From the NCBI GenBank assembly GCA_012862575.1, contig BLSF01000093.1:1-64000 (forward strand): a stretch of DNA of 64,000 bases. Reading direction: 5' to 3'. This document shows positions 19,613-31,561 of this stretch, piece by piece. The first letter of the stretch is position 1. Every line of letters begins with the position of its first letter. The translations under genes were made by a program, and so were the position numbers. This DNA is from Parietichytrium sp. I65-24A (taxonomy: Eukaryota; Sar; Bigyra; Thraustochytrida; Thraustochytriidae). The notes beneath the pieces were generated by a model. That model searched no databases and was not told the DNA's origin. It was given only the letters and a program-made list of their open reading frames with translations.

Positions 19613-22071
19613 CGTGGTATTCAGAAGGGAGACGGGAGTGTATGGGCGTAAGGCGGTGGCATTGCAGGAGAGATGGGAAAGAGGAGATCGACACGTGCAT
19701 CGACCGTCTATTCTTCTGTTGCTGTGTTATTGTTGAGTTGTTGCGTTGTTGCGGGCAGAGGGTCAGTACTACAGAAAGCGGGAGGCTCAACTTGCAGCAA
19801 GTGCCGTCTGCGTGGAAAAAGGTTCCCAAAGCCATGTCTTTTGCGTTTGGCACGTTCTTCTTCAAAGGACTGTGCTTAAGGCTCGTGCTCCCCGATTGTA
19901 CCTGTTTTTTCGGGAGAAGTCCAGAGAACCGCGTCAGAACCGATTGGATTGTACCCAAAACGTCTCATGAGACTCGTCGTGAATTGCTCTTATGAAGGAA
20001 GACTCAATCGACGCATCCCAACAACTCTTTTCTGTTACGCACCTCTACGACGTCGCTGCTCCGTTCCACCAAATCCAAAGAAAAGATCTCGCCATCTCGT
20101 GCTCGAGCTAATCGTGAACTCACTGCTTGGGGAAACTTATGCAGGTAGTTCCACGTGCTGTTGATAGCTATTTTTGAAATAAAAGTTGCAAAAGATCGTG
20201 TCCTTCACATCGATCCATAGCTGGCTGGCCCCTCTTTGAAGGGCAGTGATCCGCGCATGCAGTTCGTTCCACGAGCCTCTCGCGGGCGGCACTGGCGGTG
20301 CAGGCCAATGAAACTTTCGTGAACGATGTGATACTATTACTTGGCAATGCCCCCTTCCCCCCTTTCTCCCACTTCCTCAAACCAACCAAGCATCTAAGCC
20401 AGTACATACGCCAGCAAGTCCGTTCGGGCCCACAGTTTCCCGAGAATCAATTGGCTATGCCGCTCCCAGAAGTTTGTCAGACGTACCTTTTCCCTGCTCC
20501 GTCTGCTTCCTCCTTCGATCTTCCACGCGTCAAAGCCTGTTCATCTTCCCAAAGTACAGGTTCATCTACCTCTTCTTTTGGAAAGCATTTGGCTTGCAAA
20601 CAAACGATTTCCGCTGCTTCCATTTGCCCAGAGGCTCTAAAGCCAAGAGAATTCGCCTTCAATTGAGGAGAAGGCAAGCTCGGCGATCTTCCGTGTCGCA
20701 ACGCCGACATACCACATGGTATGTAAAGTCGCTTCTTCGGGACAGGGGGGCTAGACTTTGTTGGTCAGACTCAAACACTGGAACACACGCCGAGACAGTT
20801 TTGTAAGAGGCAAATGCCACTTGCGAATTTGAGTTCGTCTGACTACCCCAAATGTATCTTTGAATTAAGGCAGGCGAGCTCCAGCTCTCAAAAGATGTGA
20901 GCGAGAGGTCCCGGTGTGTTTTCAAGCAGACTGTGATTTTGAGTGCCGGTCCTTTGGTCCGGTCCGTGCGAATGCGTACACGCAGTAGCTGTTACGTCCG
21001 GCGCCTTTCTTCCATACTTTCTCTGCATCCGCTTTAGGCGATTTCTTCGAGACGTTTTCACTGTTTTCACATGACACGCGCTGGCCACGCTCGTTTGGGT
21101 TCTCACTTGCAAATCGAGAACGTCTTTAAAAGCAAAAACGCAATTACTGTACTATTGCGAAGCGCGGCTAACGACGCCACTAATGCAGTGTAATACTGGA
21201 ACACACTCCAGGTGCTACTCAACACCTACGTTTATGCGTAAGAGATACACACGTGGATTACACCGACTGTTACGGGGGGACCACTGGTCTTTAGCTGGCT
21301 ACTAGGAGGGAGGATAAATGTGGAAAAAGTAAAAAAAAAATTTCAGTTCAAAACAAAAAAACAAAAAAAAACAATTCAAATAAAAAGTTTTGACAACTTT
21401 GCATAATAATTCCTTCTTCTTGCCGTGTTCCATTTCACAATGTAAGCAATGCCAGAGAAGGCTTTTTCGTTTTTTAGTTGAACTTCAAATTCCGCGGATC
21501 ATCTCTTACAATCTTCTCTTCTCAGGTTTGATTGACAGCCAAAACGCTCTTTTTGATAGCTCTTCATTATGCGAGCTTGAGAAGATAGCGGGAGGGAATT
21601 CAAAGTTTGTCGACGTGTGGGTGTATGATATACTCGCACAGTACTGAGTGCTACCGAGTGCCACGTTTGCCTTCTCCAGCCCAAAGAGAGCTGTGGCACG
21701 CAGCAACAATATGCTCGCAGAGACTACAGAGACGAAGAGACCGTTGTTGTTTCGCGGCGAGGGAAAGAAAAAACACGTCAACTTGGACTTTGAAAGAGAG
21801 CAGCTTCTCCGAAGCACACGAAGCACTCACTGGCTTTCGGGGGCATGCTTTTGGGTCTTTCTGCTGTTCTGTTTGTGCAGTCGACACTGGGATCCAAAGC
21901 AGTAAAGGAAAAGCTTACCTATGGAATTCTGATTTTTCTCCTTCCGTTTTCAGACGAGACGAATCAGAGTTCACAGCGCGTTAGCTCGGAGATGACCTCA
22001 AGGCCACGGGCCGTATCCGCGGAAGAGCGTTGGTTAAGTTACTCCACAGAAACCCAACGCTCAACTTTTTA

Positions 22072-22085
22072 ACCCCCCCCCCCCA
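22072..22085. repeat. Poly-C homopolymer
   Basis: Uninterrupted run of about 13 C residues in noncoding DNA. Confidence 0.9.
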
Positions 22086-23774
22086 TTCCCCCGCACGCTG
22101 GAATGCAATATCTCCAGTCTTAAATGACAGTGTGCACGCACCGCTGCGCAAAACCGTTGCGTCTGGCTGGCCGTAAGGACCTCTTCAAGTCCGCGTTCCT
22201 GCCGAAGGCGACGACGTCTTCGACGCCTTGGTCACAAACCAAGGCACGCGCAAGGCCATTGGAGACTGGCGAAAAATCTTGCAAAGTAACAATGACACTC
22301 GCAGACAGTACAGTGATGTGTACGAGTCGAAACTCACAAAGCGCACTCGCGAGCAAGGGTGAGTGCTACGTGAGGTGAGAGATTGAATTTGTGACTTGGC
22401 ACAAGTGACAGTTTGTCTCGAGATCACAAAGTTTCCACGTCTGATAGCTGCGCTCTTAAATTTAACGCTTGTCCTTTCTCTTTCTCTTTCTCTTTCTCCT
22501 TGCTGCCAAACGAAAAAGAAGTGCTTGCGTGCTTGCTTGCTTGCTTTGCGTTTTCAGTAACACAGTGTACATGCAACTTCGCACTTTGCACTTGCTCTCT
22601 TTGCGACGCGTGCGTGCACGTCCACTGAGTTGCTGTACTGAAGGATAACAACAACTTTTTTGCTTGCTAACTCAATTCCTACTCGCTCGCCTGGTCGCTC
22701 TTTGCCAACATGCTAGTAAGCTCTCTCCAACAGTTAATGTATGTGGTATATATACAGAACAGTTAAAGAGATGAGAATTGTTTGCAGCGGAAAAAGCGTC
22801 CAAACCACTGGCGCCAGAGCCGCTGTGCTATCTATTTGTTGTTTACATTTGTTTGTACAAACATTTTTATTGTGTTGTATTGTAAGTTAAAGTTATTGTG
22901 TTGTATACAAAGTACGACGCTGGTGAAAGCCGTTCCAGTGCTCGCAGACTCTGACTCCGGCAGAGCATACAAGGCAGTCGATCGACTGCTTCTTTGCTGT
23001 GCCCAGTATTTGGCGGAGCTTATTTTCATTCATGTTCTCTTCTGTTCTGAGAAGAACGAGTAGGTTTGTTACTTTCTTTCTGCGAATGAGAGTTTTCGCG
23101 GATTCGAAGCGAGCTATCATGATATGTATACATTGTAAACCCTGCATCACAAATCAACGACGCAAAACAATGGACGTTTCGAGTGCACCGTGCAGAGGTG
23201 TACTCACACCCTACAGTGCCGGCTCTGGGTGTGAGCAAAGGGCGGAGACATTCACGTGAAGGCAGAAGAAACGAAGGCTCGAACACCGTGCTGGGTGGAG
23301 AGGCCTTGCTTGCTCCCCTCTTCATCATGCCGCTCGTGTTTACGTTTACCGGGTACTGACATGTGAGTACGACTTTCTTTCTGTTTTCTGAATTCTGTTT
23401 TCTCTTCAGCTGCTCAAAGCTTCATCCTACACGCCGACAAAGCGGCATGCCATGGATGGATAGACCAATAGATGGATGGACAGATATTCACAAAACGGGT
23501 GTGCGCCACTTTTTGGTGACGACCCCAGTCGCTACTAGCTAGCAGGCCACACGCGGCTCTCGCTCAACGCCTGCCTTGTTCGTTGTGCCAGTAAGTGTGA
23601 AGCCGACCTACCACGAGCGAGTCGTTTCCACCGTCTCCACCGTTTCCGCACTCCACATTCCAACTTTTCGATTCGAACGACGTTGACAATTATGAAAGAT
23701 CCAAACAGAAGTTATATCCCATCTATCCCATTCGTCGGTCAGTCGTTTCAGTCAATCACTCAGTCTGAGCTCGT

Positions 23775-23840
23775 GCTGTTGATGTTGCTGTTGTTGCTGT
23801 TGTTGATGCTGATGCTCTTGCTCTTGCTGCGATCGACTGC
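23775..23840. repeat. TGTTGCTG/CTGTTGATG repeat
   Basis: Imperfect 3- and 6-base units of the form GTTGCTGTTGATGCT in noncoding DNA. Confidence 0.8.
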
Positions 23841-24408
23841 AAGAGGAGCTGGATCGAAAGGGATGTATTCATTTGAGCTCATCATGATGTATGTACATCT
23901 ACACCTAGAGAGTCCTCGTTTGCGCTTGCAGAGTGGAAGCGGCACATGCTCACATGCTCACATGCTGAGGAAGGGAAGAGAGAAGGAGGGCGGGAAGGAA
24001 TTTGTGAGAAGATGTGACACACGATGATTGCCCCAACACTTTGCGCAAAGAGGCAAGTGCTCTTTCTTTTTGTCTCTCTCTCTAAGTACTTATCTCTCTC
24101 GTGGTCTTCTCATACGAAGGGGAGAGGAGGTGAGAGGAGCTGTTCATTTTGCTGCTGCTCTTGCTGCTTAAAATTTAATGTTTGACACGTGAGTGAATGA
24201 AAGAAGGAAAGGAAAGGAAAAAATCGATTAAAATTGGGTCAAAAAACCGCTTGTAAATTCGTTTTCCTTTTCCTCCTCCTGTCCATTTTCCTCTCTCTCT
24301 CTCACACACCACGTACTTGCTGTTAGACTAAAACACTGGCAGTGGTTAGGAGTAGGTGGCGGGAAAGGAAGGATCGCTGAAGGCCGTCGGCGTATTCGGG
24401 AAAATAGA

Positions 24409-24453
24409 CTCATTGGGATTGCGGTCTGTGGTTCAGCATGCAATCCCAATGAG
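24409..24453. repeat. Perfect 14-bp inverted repeat (hairpin)
   Basis: CTCATTGGGATTGC at 24409-24422 is exactly complementary to GCAATCCCAATGAG at 24440-24453, leaving a 17-base loop. No T-run follows that would suggest a transcription stop and no coding frame surrounds it. It could be a structured RNA element or a remnant of a small inverted-repeat transposon. Confidence 0.85.
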
Positions 24454-26820
24454 ATCAAATGAATGTCGTTTCTTTCGCAATTGTTGGTTTCATCTCCTAG
24501 GATTGTGCTAAATGAGCATAATGAGCCACTAGCTCCCGCGCGTAAGTGAACACGTTCCATAACTCGTTCACATCTCTCTAACTACTCTCCTTTTCTCACT
24601 ACCCCATTACATAATGACGTCTATAGTGGAAGTGCACACTAGAGGCGCACACCCATGCAGCGTGAGCACGACGTCTACCGATGAAAATAGAGGAAATTGT
24701 CCACAGTTTGCATATAATCTTACTGGACCTCCCCACTTGATTTTGATCTCAACGTTGCTTGCTTGTTCTACATCCCACGTAGGTGTCTATAGTGCCCGGT
24801 AAGTCAGTTTATGTTCCGCTCCATGAGCTCATTATGTGAGGAGCGAAACTCTCGTACCTTCAACCCTTTTCCGCCTATCCATTCAGTATCGAATCTTAAG
24901 AGCAACTCGGATCAGGTCGGTCTGAAAGAGGGAGAGATCCGTCGCTAAGGTCTCTACCCGAGGCTTAGGGACAGTTCGATTTTCACCCTACTGACGGTCA
25001 TTAGCGAAACCCTAATGCAGATTTTGAAATCCTACAGTGATCGCTAAGTAGAAGACGTTGGAAAAACACTTGGCACTGTCGATTCCACTCAGCTGAGATC
25101 GTTAGTCTTTTTCCGCGCAAAAGTTTCTTTCTAACTTTTTTCTACTTCGGAATTTCAATCAAATAAACAGTTGTTAGAAAAATGAGGTGTTTCGTTCCAT
25201 CCTGGATACGGTATGTGAGTTCTCACTGTTAGTTTGAACTTACTTGTCAGCGCTCACTCACTCCCAGACCAGAACTCACATGTCGGAAGAAGCGTTTCAA
25301 CGTTCACTGCCGCTAAGCTTTAGTGGTTGCGCTTACAGTAAACTTATAAAGCAGGATTCCCGAGAGCTGGTCTGGGTCTGATCAAGATCAATTTTTGGAA
25401 CCGGATCTAACCTGGCAGCTCTGGGTCCCCCGGGTTCTTTCTTCGGGTTCCAAAGGAGTCGAAGGCACGACGCGCCGTGACAACCCAGTATCGGTCAGCT
25501 CGGCATTAAAAGCAACGATCTCAATCAACAGCTCTTCAATGAAGCATCGAAGGACCGGGAAAAAAAGCACTCTAGAAACTCTGAATTCTGAAAAGTTAAA
25601 AAAAATCCAAACTCAACAAGACAAGAATACAGAAATAAAGATGTTGGTAGAAGTAATACATCGTAAGAATCCGCTATACGTATCGACCACATCTAATGGC
25701 GGTGGAGATCCCTCCTTCCCTTTTCTTGCGCTCCACGCTGGCACACACCTAGGTCGGCCTGAGAGGCCTCCTACCATCAACTATGTACTTCGACTAGCTC
25801 TCGCATCACCCAGTGAGTACTGTAGTACGGTGTACACCTTGTTGTGAGGAGAAAGCGGAGAAAAGAGCGTATAGTCAAAGGTATAGTATATGACTATCGA
25901 GCCCTTGTGTGGGGGCCAAGTATACAGAGCCACAGCTCGGACTGAGATTCTGGGATACTGTATCTTACTGACTCTTACCGAAGAAGAAGGTTCACTTCTT
26001 AGTTTTACATTTTATAGTAGTTAATTGTTATATTCCTTGATGCTTCGCTTTGTTCCTTCGTGGAGTACTATCGAGCTAGCTAGCTCTTTTCATAAAGCCC
26101 GTTCACTGCTCGCTTGCGGGACCAAGCGAGAGGAGCTGGAAAAGCTTTTGATGCGATGAGCATGAGCGCAAAAGCTTTGCGACGATGGCTTCTTTTGTAA
26201 GTATCGCTACGCAGATGCTAATAGAACTCAGAATACAAACAGAATTATTGGTCACATTTATTGTTCTGGTTCTTCGGAATTCTGTTCTGAAATTGTTATT
26301 TCACGTGGGCCTCTTTATCTTTCCCGGCGTACGCAACCACGTAAACTAGTAAGCGTCATGATACGCTCTTGTATAGTGCAGGTACTATATCAGAGGGAAA
26401 ATGCTTGTTCCAAGTCCTAATTTGTACTTACTGATCGAATACCGTTTTGCGTAGTTCGCACACCGGGCAGACTGAGAGGAGGAGAGCAGTTCCGCCCTCA
26501 CAACATCCTTGGATGTATCCCCGAGAGGAGGTGTGTATTTCCGAGAGGAGAAGCTGTGCTGGTAACTCCCTTTCACGTGTGGCACGCCCTAGTTCACTAT
26601 AATGAAAAGATAGACCGAAGTGAGAGAGCGTGACAGGCACGCGATTTCTTTTTCAAAATTAATGATTAATTAATTAAATTCTTAATGTTCTGTCAGTCTC
26701 TCCTTGGATGCAGGCGGAGAGATTTTGTGAGGGCGCTGGCTGGAGTGCGCGGGAGAAAGCAGAATCAGAGGCGCGAACGGAGCTGTCTCTTCAGACTCTT
26801 CAGAGGTACTTGCGCCACGT

Positions 26821-26870
26821 GAGTGTGAGTGAGTGAGTGAGTGAGTGAGTGAGTGAGTGAGTGAGTGAGT
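26821..26870. repeat. GTGA tetranucleotide microsatellite
   Basis: About 12 uninterrupted GTGA units. Confidence 0.95.
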
Positions 26871-26999
26871 TTTACTTATTTGCTCCCTTTTTTCGCGTAT
26901 CTCTCTTGTTCTCTCTCTCTTGGAGTGACCTCTCGGTTGTTGGTTTTCTCCTTTCCTCCTTTTGCCTCCCCTCTTTCCCCCCCCCTCCCTCCCTCCCAC

Positions 27000-27385
27000 T
27001 CTTCTCTCTCTATCGCTCTATCGCTCTATCTCTCTCTCTCTGTTTTCCCCTCCCCCCTCTCCTCCCTCCCAGTCTCTTACTATCGCGGCGGAAAAGGTCT
27101 GGTTCCTTGCTTGCTTCCTTCTTTCTTTCTTTCTTTCTCTCTCTCTCTCTCTCTCCCTTCCGCACCCGCCACACTCTCCACACTCTCCACACTCTTCTTT
27201 CTCTTCTTCTTCATACTCGACACTCTGGAGCCGTGGGCAGGAGAGGCAGGAGAGGCAGGAGGGCTCCAAACAGTCGGTGAAAGTCGGTGTGCCAGTCTCT
27301 GTTTCTCTCTCTGTTTCTCTCTGTCTCTGATATTTGCTCGTGTGTGTCTTCCTTTCTCTCTCTATCTCTCTATCTCTCTCTCTGG
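27000..27385. repeat. CT-rich microsatellite block upstream of the G2-like gene
   Basis: Several CT/TCTC runs separated by short unique stretches, on the 5' side of the plus-strand gene at 27830. Pyrimidine-rich tracts are common in front of genes in this window (also near 4450, 51430 and 56550), so it may be part of a core promoter or leader. Confidence 0.75.
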
Positions 27386-27829
27386 TGTCTGCGACGGAGG
27401 CAGAAGGTCGCAGAGGCAGAGGCAGCGCAGAGTGGTTTCGTGTAGGTCGGCGCTGGTGATCGACGAGACTGGTATCGGAAGGAAGGTCATAAACGATTCT
27501 CTTTTGATTCTCTGGCGTTGTGGCTCCGACGGCGAAGAGTGTGCAAAGCCAAGCAGTGGTTGGGATCCAATATTCAAGCGGCCGGAACGCAGATCGATTC
27601 GCAGGGCCAGATCCGCTATACCCCGAGAGACGAGGGAACAGTTGTTCGTGACTGTATCTCGCTTGGTGTCTGGATTGCAGAACTGCAGAAAGATTGCTGA
27701 TTTATAGTTTGGCATTTTGGCGGTCGGCAGTCGGCAGTCGCGAAATTGAAAGAGCTGGGACGTAGAGCCCCGCCAGACTGCTCCGTCACATTGCGAGACA
27801 GGAGCTAAATTTCGGCCGAGTCCGGAAGA

Positions 27830-30031
27830 ATGTACGCGCAGGAGAGGATGGGCCACGGCCACAATGCCCACATCATGGGCCACGGACATCAACAGCAGCA
27901 GCACATGAACTTTGACGAGCTGGTGGAGCCTGGCCTGCTCAATGACCTCTTCGAGTTCGAGAACGCCAACTTCATGATGAAGGCCGATCAAGATTTTCAC
28001 AACATGCCAGGGGGCAACGGCAACCCTGCCGCAAGGCATGGGGAGTTCAAGCAGCAGCCAGAACACGACTTTTCGGCGCCACACCAAGAGAGCAACGAAC
28101 AGGAGAACAAGATGGACATGGAGCAAGTCCTCAACATCCTCGAGGCAGCGGAGACCGGGTATTTCATCGACACCATCTCCCAGCGCCCGCAGGCATCGCC
28201 TATTTGCCCTGCCATCACCTGTTTTTACGTCAACCCCAGTCTCAAGCATCTGCTCTCTGAGAGCGAACGCGAGGAGCGCCTCGGAGACCCAGACACCCTC
28301 ATCGCCGTCAAGTACCAGGGCTTTTCAAATGGCGAGGTTTGGTGGTCTCCAAGACACAACAATTGCAAAGGTGTCGTAGCCAGGAACATGACTCGCAAAG
28401 CGAGAAACTCTCGAAACACTGCAGAGCATGGCTTTGCTGGAAGGTGGTACACGCTTATCCGACGATCGAACGAGGATGTCAAGGTCTCCAAGAATGATTG
28501 CCGTGATTTTATCGTTGTCGGCGCGCCTTCCTTCGTGCAGTTTTGGCCAGCTCCGGAGGTCAGGCTCAAGGACCGCTCTCTCAAGCGCAGGAGAACCGCT
28601 GGTAACGGCAGTAACAATGGCCAGACTTCGCAGAGCCCGAGAAGCACCTCGGACATGTGCTCGATTTCGTCCAGAGAGTCGCACGATACCTCCGAAATGA
28701 CAGATACACACTCGCATCCGGAAGAATTCGGGAACGCGGCCAACAACGTTCGCAGGACCAGCGACAATACCAAAGCTACAAGCAGCAAGCAAACGCAGAA
28801 CAGCAAGTTCTCCGAGAACGCCGCCCCCGTACTCAACACCCAGAACTCCCTGGCCCTTCGACAGTCAGAGTCGCGCTCCCTGTCTTCGTCCTCCTCCTCC
28901 TCAAACTTCGCATCGAACTACTCCTCGGCCTCGTCTCGTCCTCTCGGTTCACGCGAGTTCGTCCAGCACGATGGCGCGCTGGTTGTAGAGCACGGTCTCT
29001 ATGTAAAAGGGGACTGTGTCATCGAAGGGGACCTCGTTGCCAACAACCTCAGAGTGCTCGGCCAGCTTACAGTCGATGGCGGCATCCATGGACAGCTCGT
29101 CACTCCACCAAATGCCGCTGACTACGCAGAATGGTTCCCTTGCCTGGACCCAAAAGAAAATATTCTTCCAGGCAATGTGGTCCAACTTCGCTCTCCGGAG
29201 CAGCGCATCACTCTCGACACCTCAGGTCGCGGACCATGCATGGTGGTTTCCACCACCCCATCTGTCGCTGCCGGTGTCCCTCTCGGAGTGAAAAAGGCTG
29301 AAGGTCGCCTTGTCGCGTTCATTGGTCAGGCCCCTGTGCGATGCCGCGGACCGATCAAGTGCGGAGACCAGCTGTTCCCTACTGGGCACTGCGACGGACT
29401 CGCTGTTGCTGGTGACAGCCGCCACACTGACTTCGAGCCCATTGCCACTGCCATGGAATCTTGCGGACCAGGCATTCACACCGTGCATGCATTTGTTCGC
29501 TGGCCACACAACAGGGAATGGAGTAGCCGCAGACAGAGAGCTATGCAGCTCTCATCCACCACCATCAGCTCGTGGAGAATCCTCTCTGTCTTCTTGGTAT
29601 ACCTCATCATTCGCGGTATCTACATGAACAACTCGAACGCATTCCCACTGATTCCGCAGGTCTTGACTACTCTGGAGCTCGCACACATCATCTTGCTCTT
29701 CACCAAGTTTCCCGTCTACCCCGAGTTTGCATGGCGAGACTTTTGGGTCGGCTGTGCTCTGCATACCTATGATCTGATTTACACCTCTCACCAGTTCTCG
29801 CAGCAAGCTCTTTCTGTTCAAGCTGGCGACGAGAAACCCGTCACTATGGGCCAGATCAGGGGCCTCCTCTTTGATTGCATCCTCGTGCAGATCCATGTGG
29901 TATTCATCATACTCGTCATGCGAATCTACTTTCGCGCTCGCAGTGCGATCCTTGCACTTCCCAGCGAAGACACTGCACGCTCAGACTGGAGCAAAAAGCT
30001 GGTCCCGCACATTTTTTCATTTTCGTGGTAA
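27830..30031 (+). CDS. Multi-pass membrane protein with phage-type peptidase-G2-like domain
   Basis: Predicted 733 residues, starting at the ATG in AAGAATGTACG. Residues 1-120 are Met/His/Gln-rich and acidic. Residues 125-245 form a globular region I cannot assign, ending in the basic cluster LKRRR (251-255), a possible nuclear localisation signal. Residues 256-372 are Ser/Thr-rich linker. Residues 383-425 look like stacked beta turns (YVKGDCVIEGDLVANNLRVL), as in bactofilin or tail-spike beta solenoids. Residues 430-545 resemble the Peptidase_G2 (IMC autoproteolytic) domain of phage appendage proteins: ADYAEWF, then LPGNVVQL, GVPLGV, and VAFIGQAPVRCRGPIKCGD. Four hydrophobic segments follow (about 580-597, 606-626, 637-652, 677-700). 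The order soluble basic part, beta solenoid, self-cleaving-type domain, membrane helices parallels MYRF-type membrane-tethered regulators. That analogy, and self-cleavage, are inference. Confidence 0.7.
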   Translation: MYAQERMGHGHNAHIMGHGHQQQQHMNFDELVEPGLLNDLFEFENANFMMKADQDFHNMPGGNGNPAARHGEFKQQPEHDFSAPHQESNEQENKMDMEQVLNILEAAETGYFIDTISQRPQASPICPAITCFYVNPSLKHLLSESEREERLGDPDTLIAVKYQGFSNGEVWWSPRHNNCKGVVARNMTRKARNSRNTAEHGFAGRWYTLIRRSNEDVKVSKNDCRDFIVVGAPSFVQFWPAPEVRLKDRSLKRRRTAGNGSNNGQTSQSPRSTSDMCSISSRESHDTSEMTDTHSHPEEFGNAANNVRRTSDNTKATSSKQTQNSKFSENAAPVLNTQNSLALRQSESRSLSSSSSSSNFASNYSSASSRPLGSREFVQHDGALVVEHGLYVKGDCVIEGDLVANNLRVLGQLTVDGGIHGQLVTPPNAADYAEWFPCLDPKENILPGNVVQLRSPEQRITLDTSGRGPCMVVSTTPSVAAGVPLGVKKAEGRLVAFIGQAPVRCRGPIKCGDQLFPTGHCDGLAVAGDSRHTDFEPIATAMESCGPGIHTVHAFVRWPHNREWSSRRQRAMQLSSTTISSWRILSVFLVYLIIRGIYMNNSNAFPLIPQVLTTLELAHIILLFTKFPVYPEFAWRDFWVGCALHTYDLIYTSHQFSQQALSVQAGDEKPVTMGQIRGLLFDCILVQIHVVFIILVMRIYFRARSAILALPSEDTARSDWSKKLVPHIFSFSW

Positions 30032-30160
30032 TTGAAAAAGCTCTGGACCCCTAATCCTGGGATGGTTGGCACCGCCCATCCCCGCAGCTTTTGAGCTGGT
30101 GCCTCTTTCATGTTTGTACCTTTCTCTTGCTTCAGGCTTTCCCTCGAAAGTGTTGGGCCG

Positions 30161-31560
30161 AACGACCGTGAGACGCGTAGATCATTCGGACTGGCCTAAC
30201 GTTTTGTATTGCCTTGCTTGGCGTTCACCAAAGACCATATTAGAACGCCATCTCCCTACTTGACTTTTGATGATGCGCTAAATATTTGATATTGAAATGT
30301 TTTTTGTCTTCGAAAGAGATTCCACAGTTTCAACCCACGAAACAGAGGAGAGTTGCGGCACTGTTTGATGAACAAATGCAATCTCTCCGATTAAGCTCGA
30401 GCCTCCGTCATCTTCGAGTCCACATCTCTGTGGCCGAACAACACGCGCCCAATGGTAAAGGTCCATGCACCCAAAGGCGTTGCATCCTTTGCTGTACAAA
30501 GTGCAAGAAAGAAAAGCCGCGATCACAAGTTCTTCGTCGCACCACCGCCAACCTCGCTTCACAATGCAGATGTGCTCGACCTGTAAGGTTTGCTCTCCCG
30601 TGCACCACTCTGAAACCGAGCTATCTTTACCTCCATGCCGATCTTTGCATTGACAGTCATTTCATCTTCCTGTGTTTTACATACAGCCTGCATCGTCGTT
30701 CGCGGTCGTTTTGCCTGCAGAAAAAATTAGTGAACAGATCTTTATTCTTCACGCACAGGTCTCCATTCCTCGTGAAGAACTGAATTGCCGGGATTCTTTC
30801 CCAGCGCAACCGCTTACTCAATCTCTGCCAATGTTGCAGCTTCCTTCTGTTCACGACTCTCTTCCTCCTCTTCATTTTAGAATTCAGATTTTTTCCAATT
30901 TACATCGATAGTGTGAGATGCAAATGAGAAAGAAAAAAGATCCGTTCCAAGTGCCTTAAGCCCTTTTATTCCAAACAATAGTACCTGCGGTGTGTACCTT
31001 TTTTTACTTACACTCTAGTACTAGCGCCCACCGTAAACAAATGTTATCCTATGTAATAAGACATTATTAGTTCAAACCAAAACAGTGAATGAATGAATAA
31101 ATTGGGAGAAGGAGATGAGCTATTGAATGAGAGTATTTCAAGATCGTTTGTGAATGGGATAGCAAAGGCTGTCAGCATTATAGCCGCGGAAAGTGGAACG
31201 TGGAACGTGGAAAGGTCGCGCAAAGCAGAGGTCTCGCGGTCGAGAGATCGAGAGATTGAGAGAGGTTTTGGAGCCGCGGCAAGAGTCCGTCGGTTGAGCT
31301 GCTTTTGTCTTCGTGCTGCTCTTCTGCTTTTGAGTCTATACCAAAAGAGTTGTGTTTCAGCTTCAGCAGCGGCCGAGCAGAATGGATCCGTCGCAATTGG
31401 ACGCGAGCTGGGAGACTGCGCAGGATATCCGACACATGCTGCAGACGCCGGCCTCCTTCCGGCCAGGCACGGGGCAAACACTTGGCTCGCGGAGACCGTC
31501 GACGTGCTCGACGTACGAGGACCAGGACCTGGACCTGGACCTGGAAGAGGCCGAAGAGTA
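30161..31560 (+). repeat. 1.4 kb direct duplication, left copy
   Basis: Near-identical to 31562-32959 with a few substitutions and small indels. It ends, in mid-gene, at the n at 31561. This pattern (contig end, n, restart of the same sequence) is typical of two overlapping contigs, or two alleles, that were scaffolded end to end, so one copy may not exist in the genome. Confidence 0.92.
31382..31560 (+). pseudogene. Partial 5' end of the acidic protein gene (left copy)
   Basis: Encodes the first ~59 residues (MDPSQLDASWETAQ ... DLEEAEE) of the gene complete at 32787-33659 and stops at the n. It has one extra GACCTG (Asp-Leu) unit compared with the complete copy, so the two are not strictly identical. 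Probably an assembly duplicate or the other allele. Confidence 0.75.
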
Positions 31561-31561
31561 N
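31561..31561. other. Assembly gap (single n) at duplication junction
   Basis: Single ambiguous base exactly between the two copies of the 1.4 kb repeat. Confidence 0.95.

Larger units (their letters stand above)
18327..27829. other. 9.5 kb gene-poor region
   Basis: No frame combines an ATG start, sustained length and a recognisable domain on either strand; the longest ones are translated CT-rich simple sequence or start at TTG/GTG. Contents noted: TCC-rich tract (about 18755-18895), a GAACATTGA-like degenerate repeat (19506-19612), poly-C (22072-22085), a CTTTCT tract (22473-22500), a TGTTGCTG tract (23775-23840), a perfect 14-base-pair inverted repeat (24409-24453), a GTGA run (26821-26870) and long CT tracts (27000-27160, 27300-27385). 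The last ~900 bases are the probable promoter/leader of the gene at 27830. A noncoding RNA or a highly spliced gene could be hidden here. Confidence 0.5.

Noticed and set aside
19278-19958. 226-codon minus-strand frame
   Set aside because: Starts at TTG, overlaps a degenerate repeat and has no recognisable domain.
25395-25847. 150-codon plus-strand frame
   Set aside because: TTG start, no domain and no codon pattern like the real genes.
26865-27707. 280-codon plus-strand frame
   Set aside because: Mostly Ser/Leu/Phe runs translated from CT microsatellites; it does not continue into the gene at 27830.
27362-28249. 295-codon minus-strand frame
   Set aside because: Antisense to the start of the G2-like gene, which has clear domains in the plus frame.
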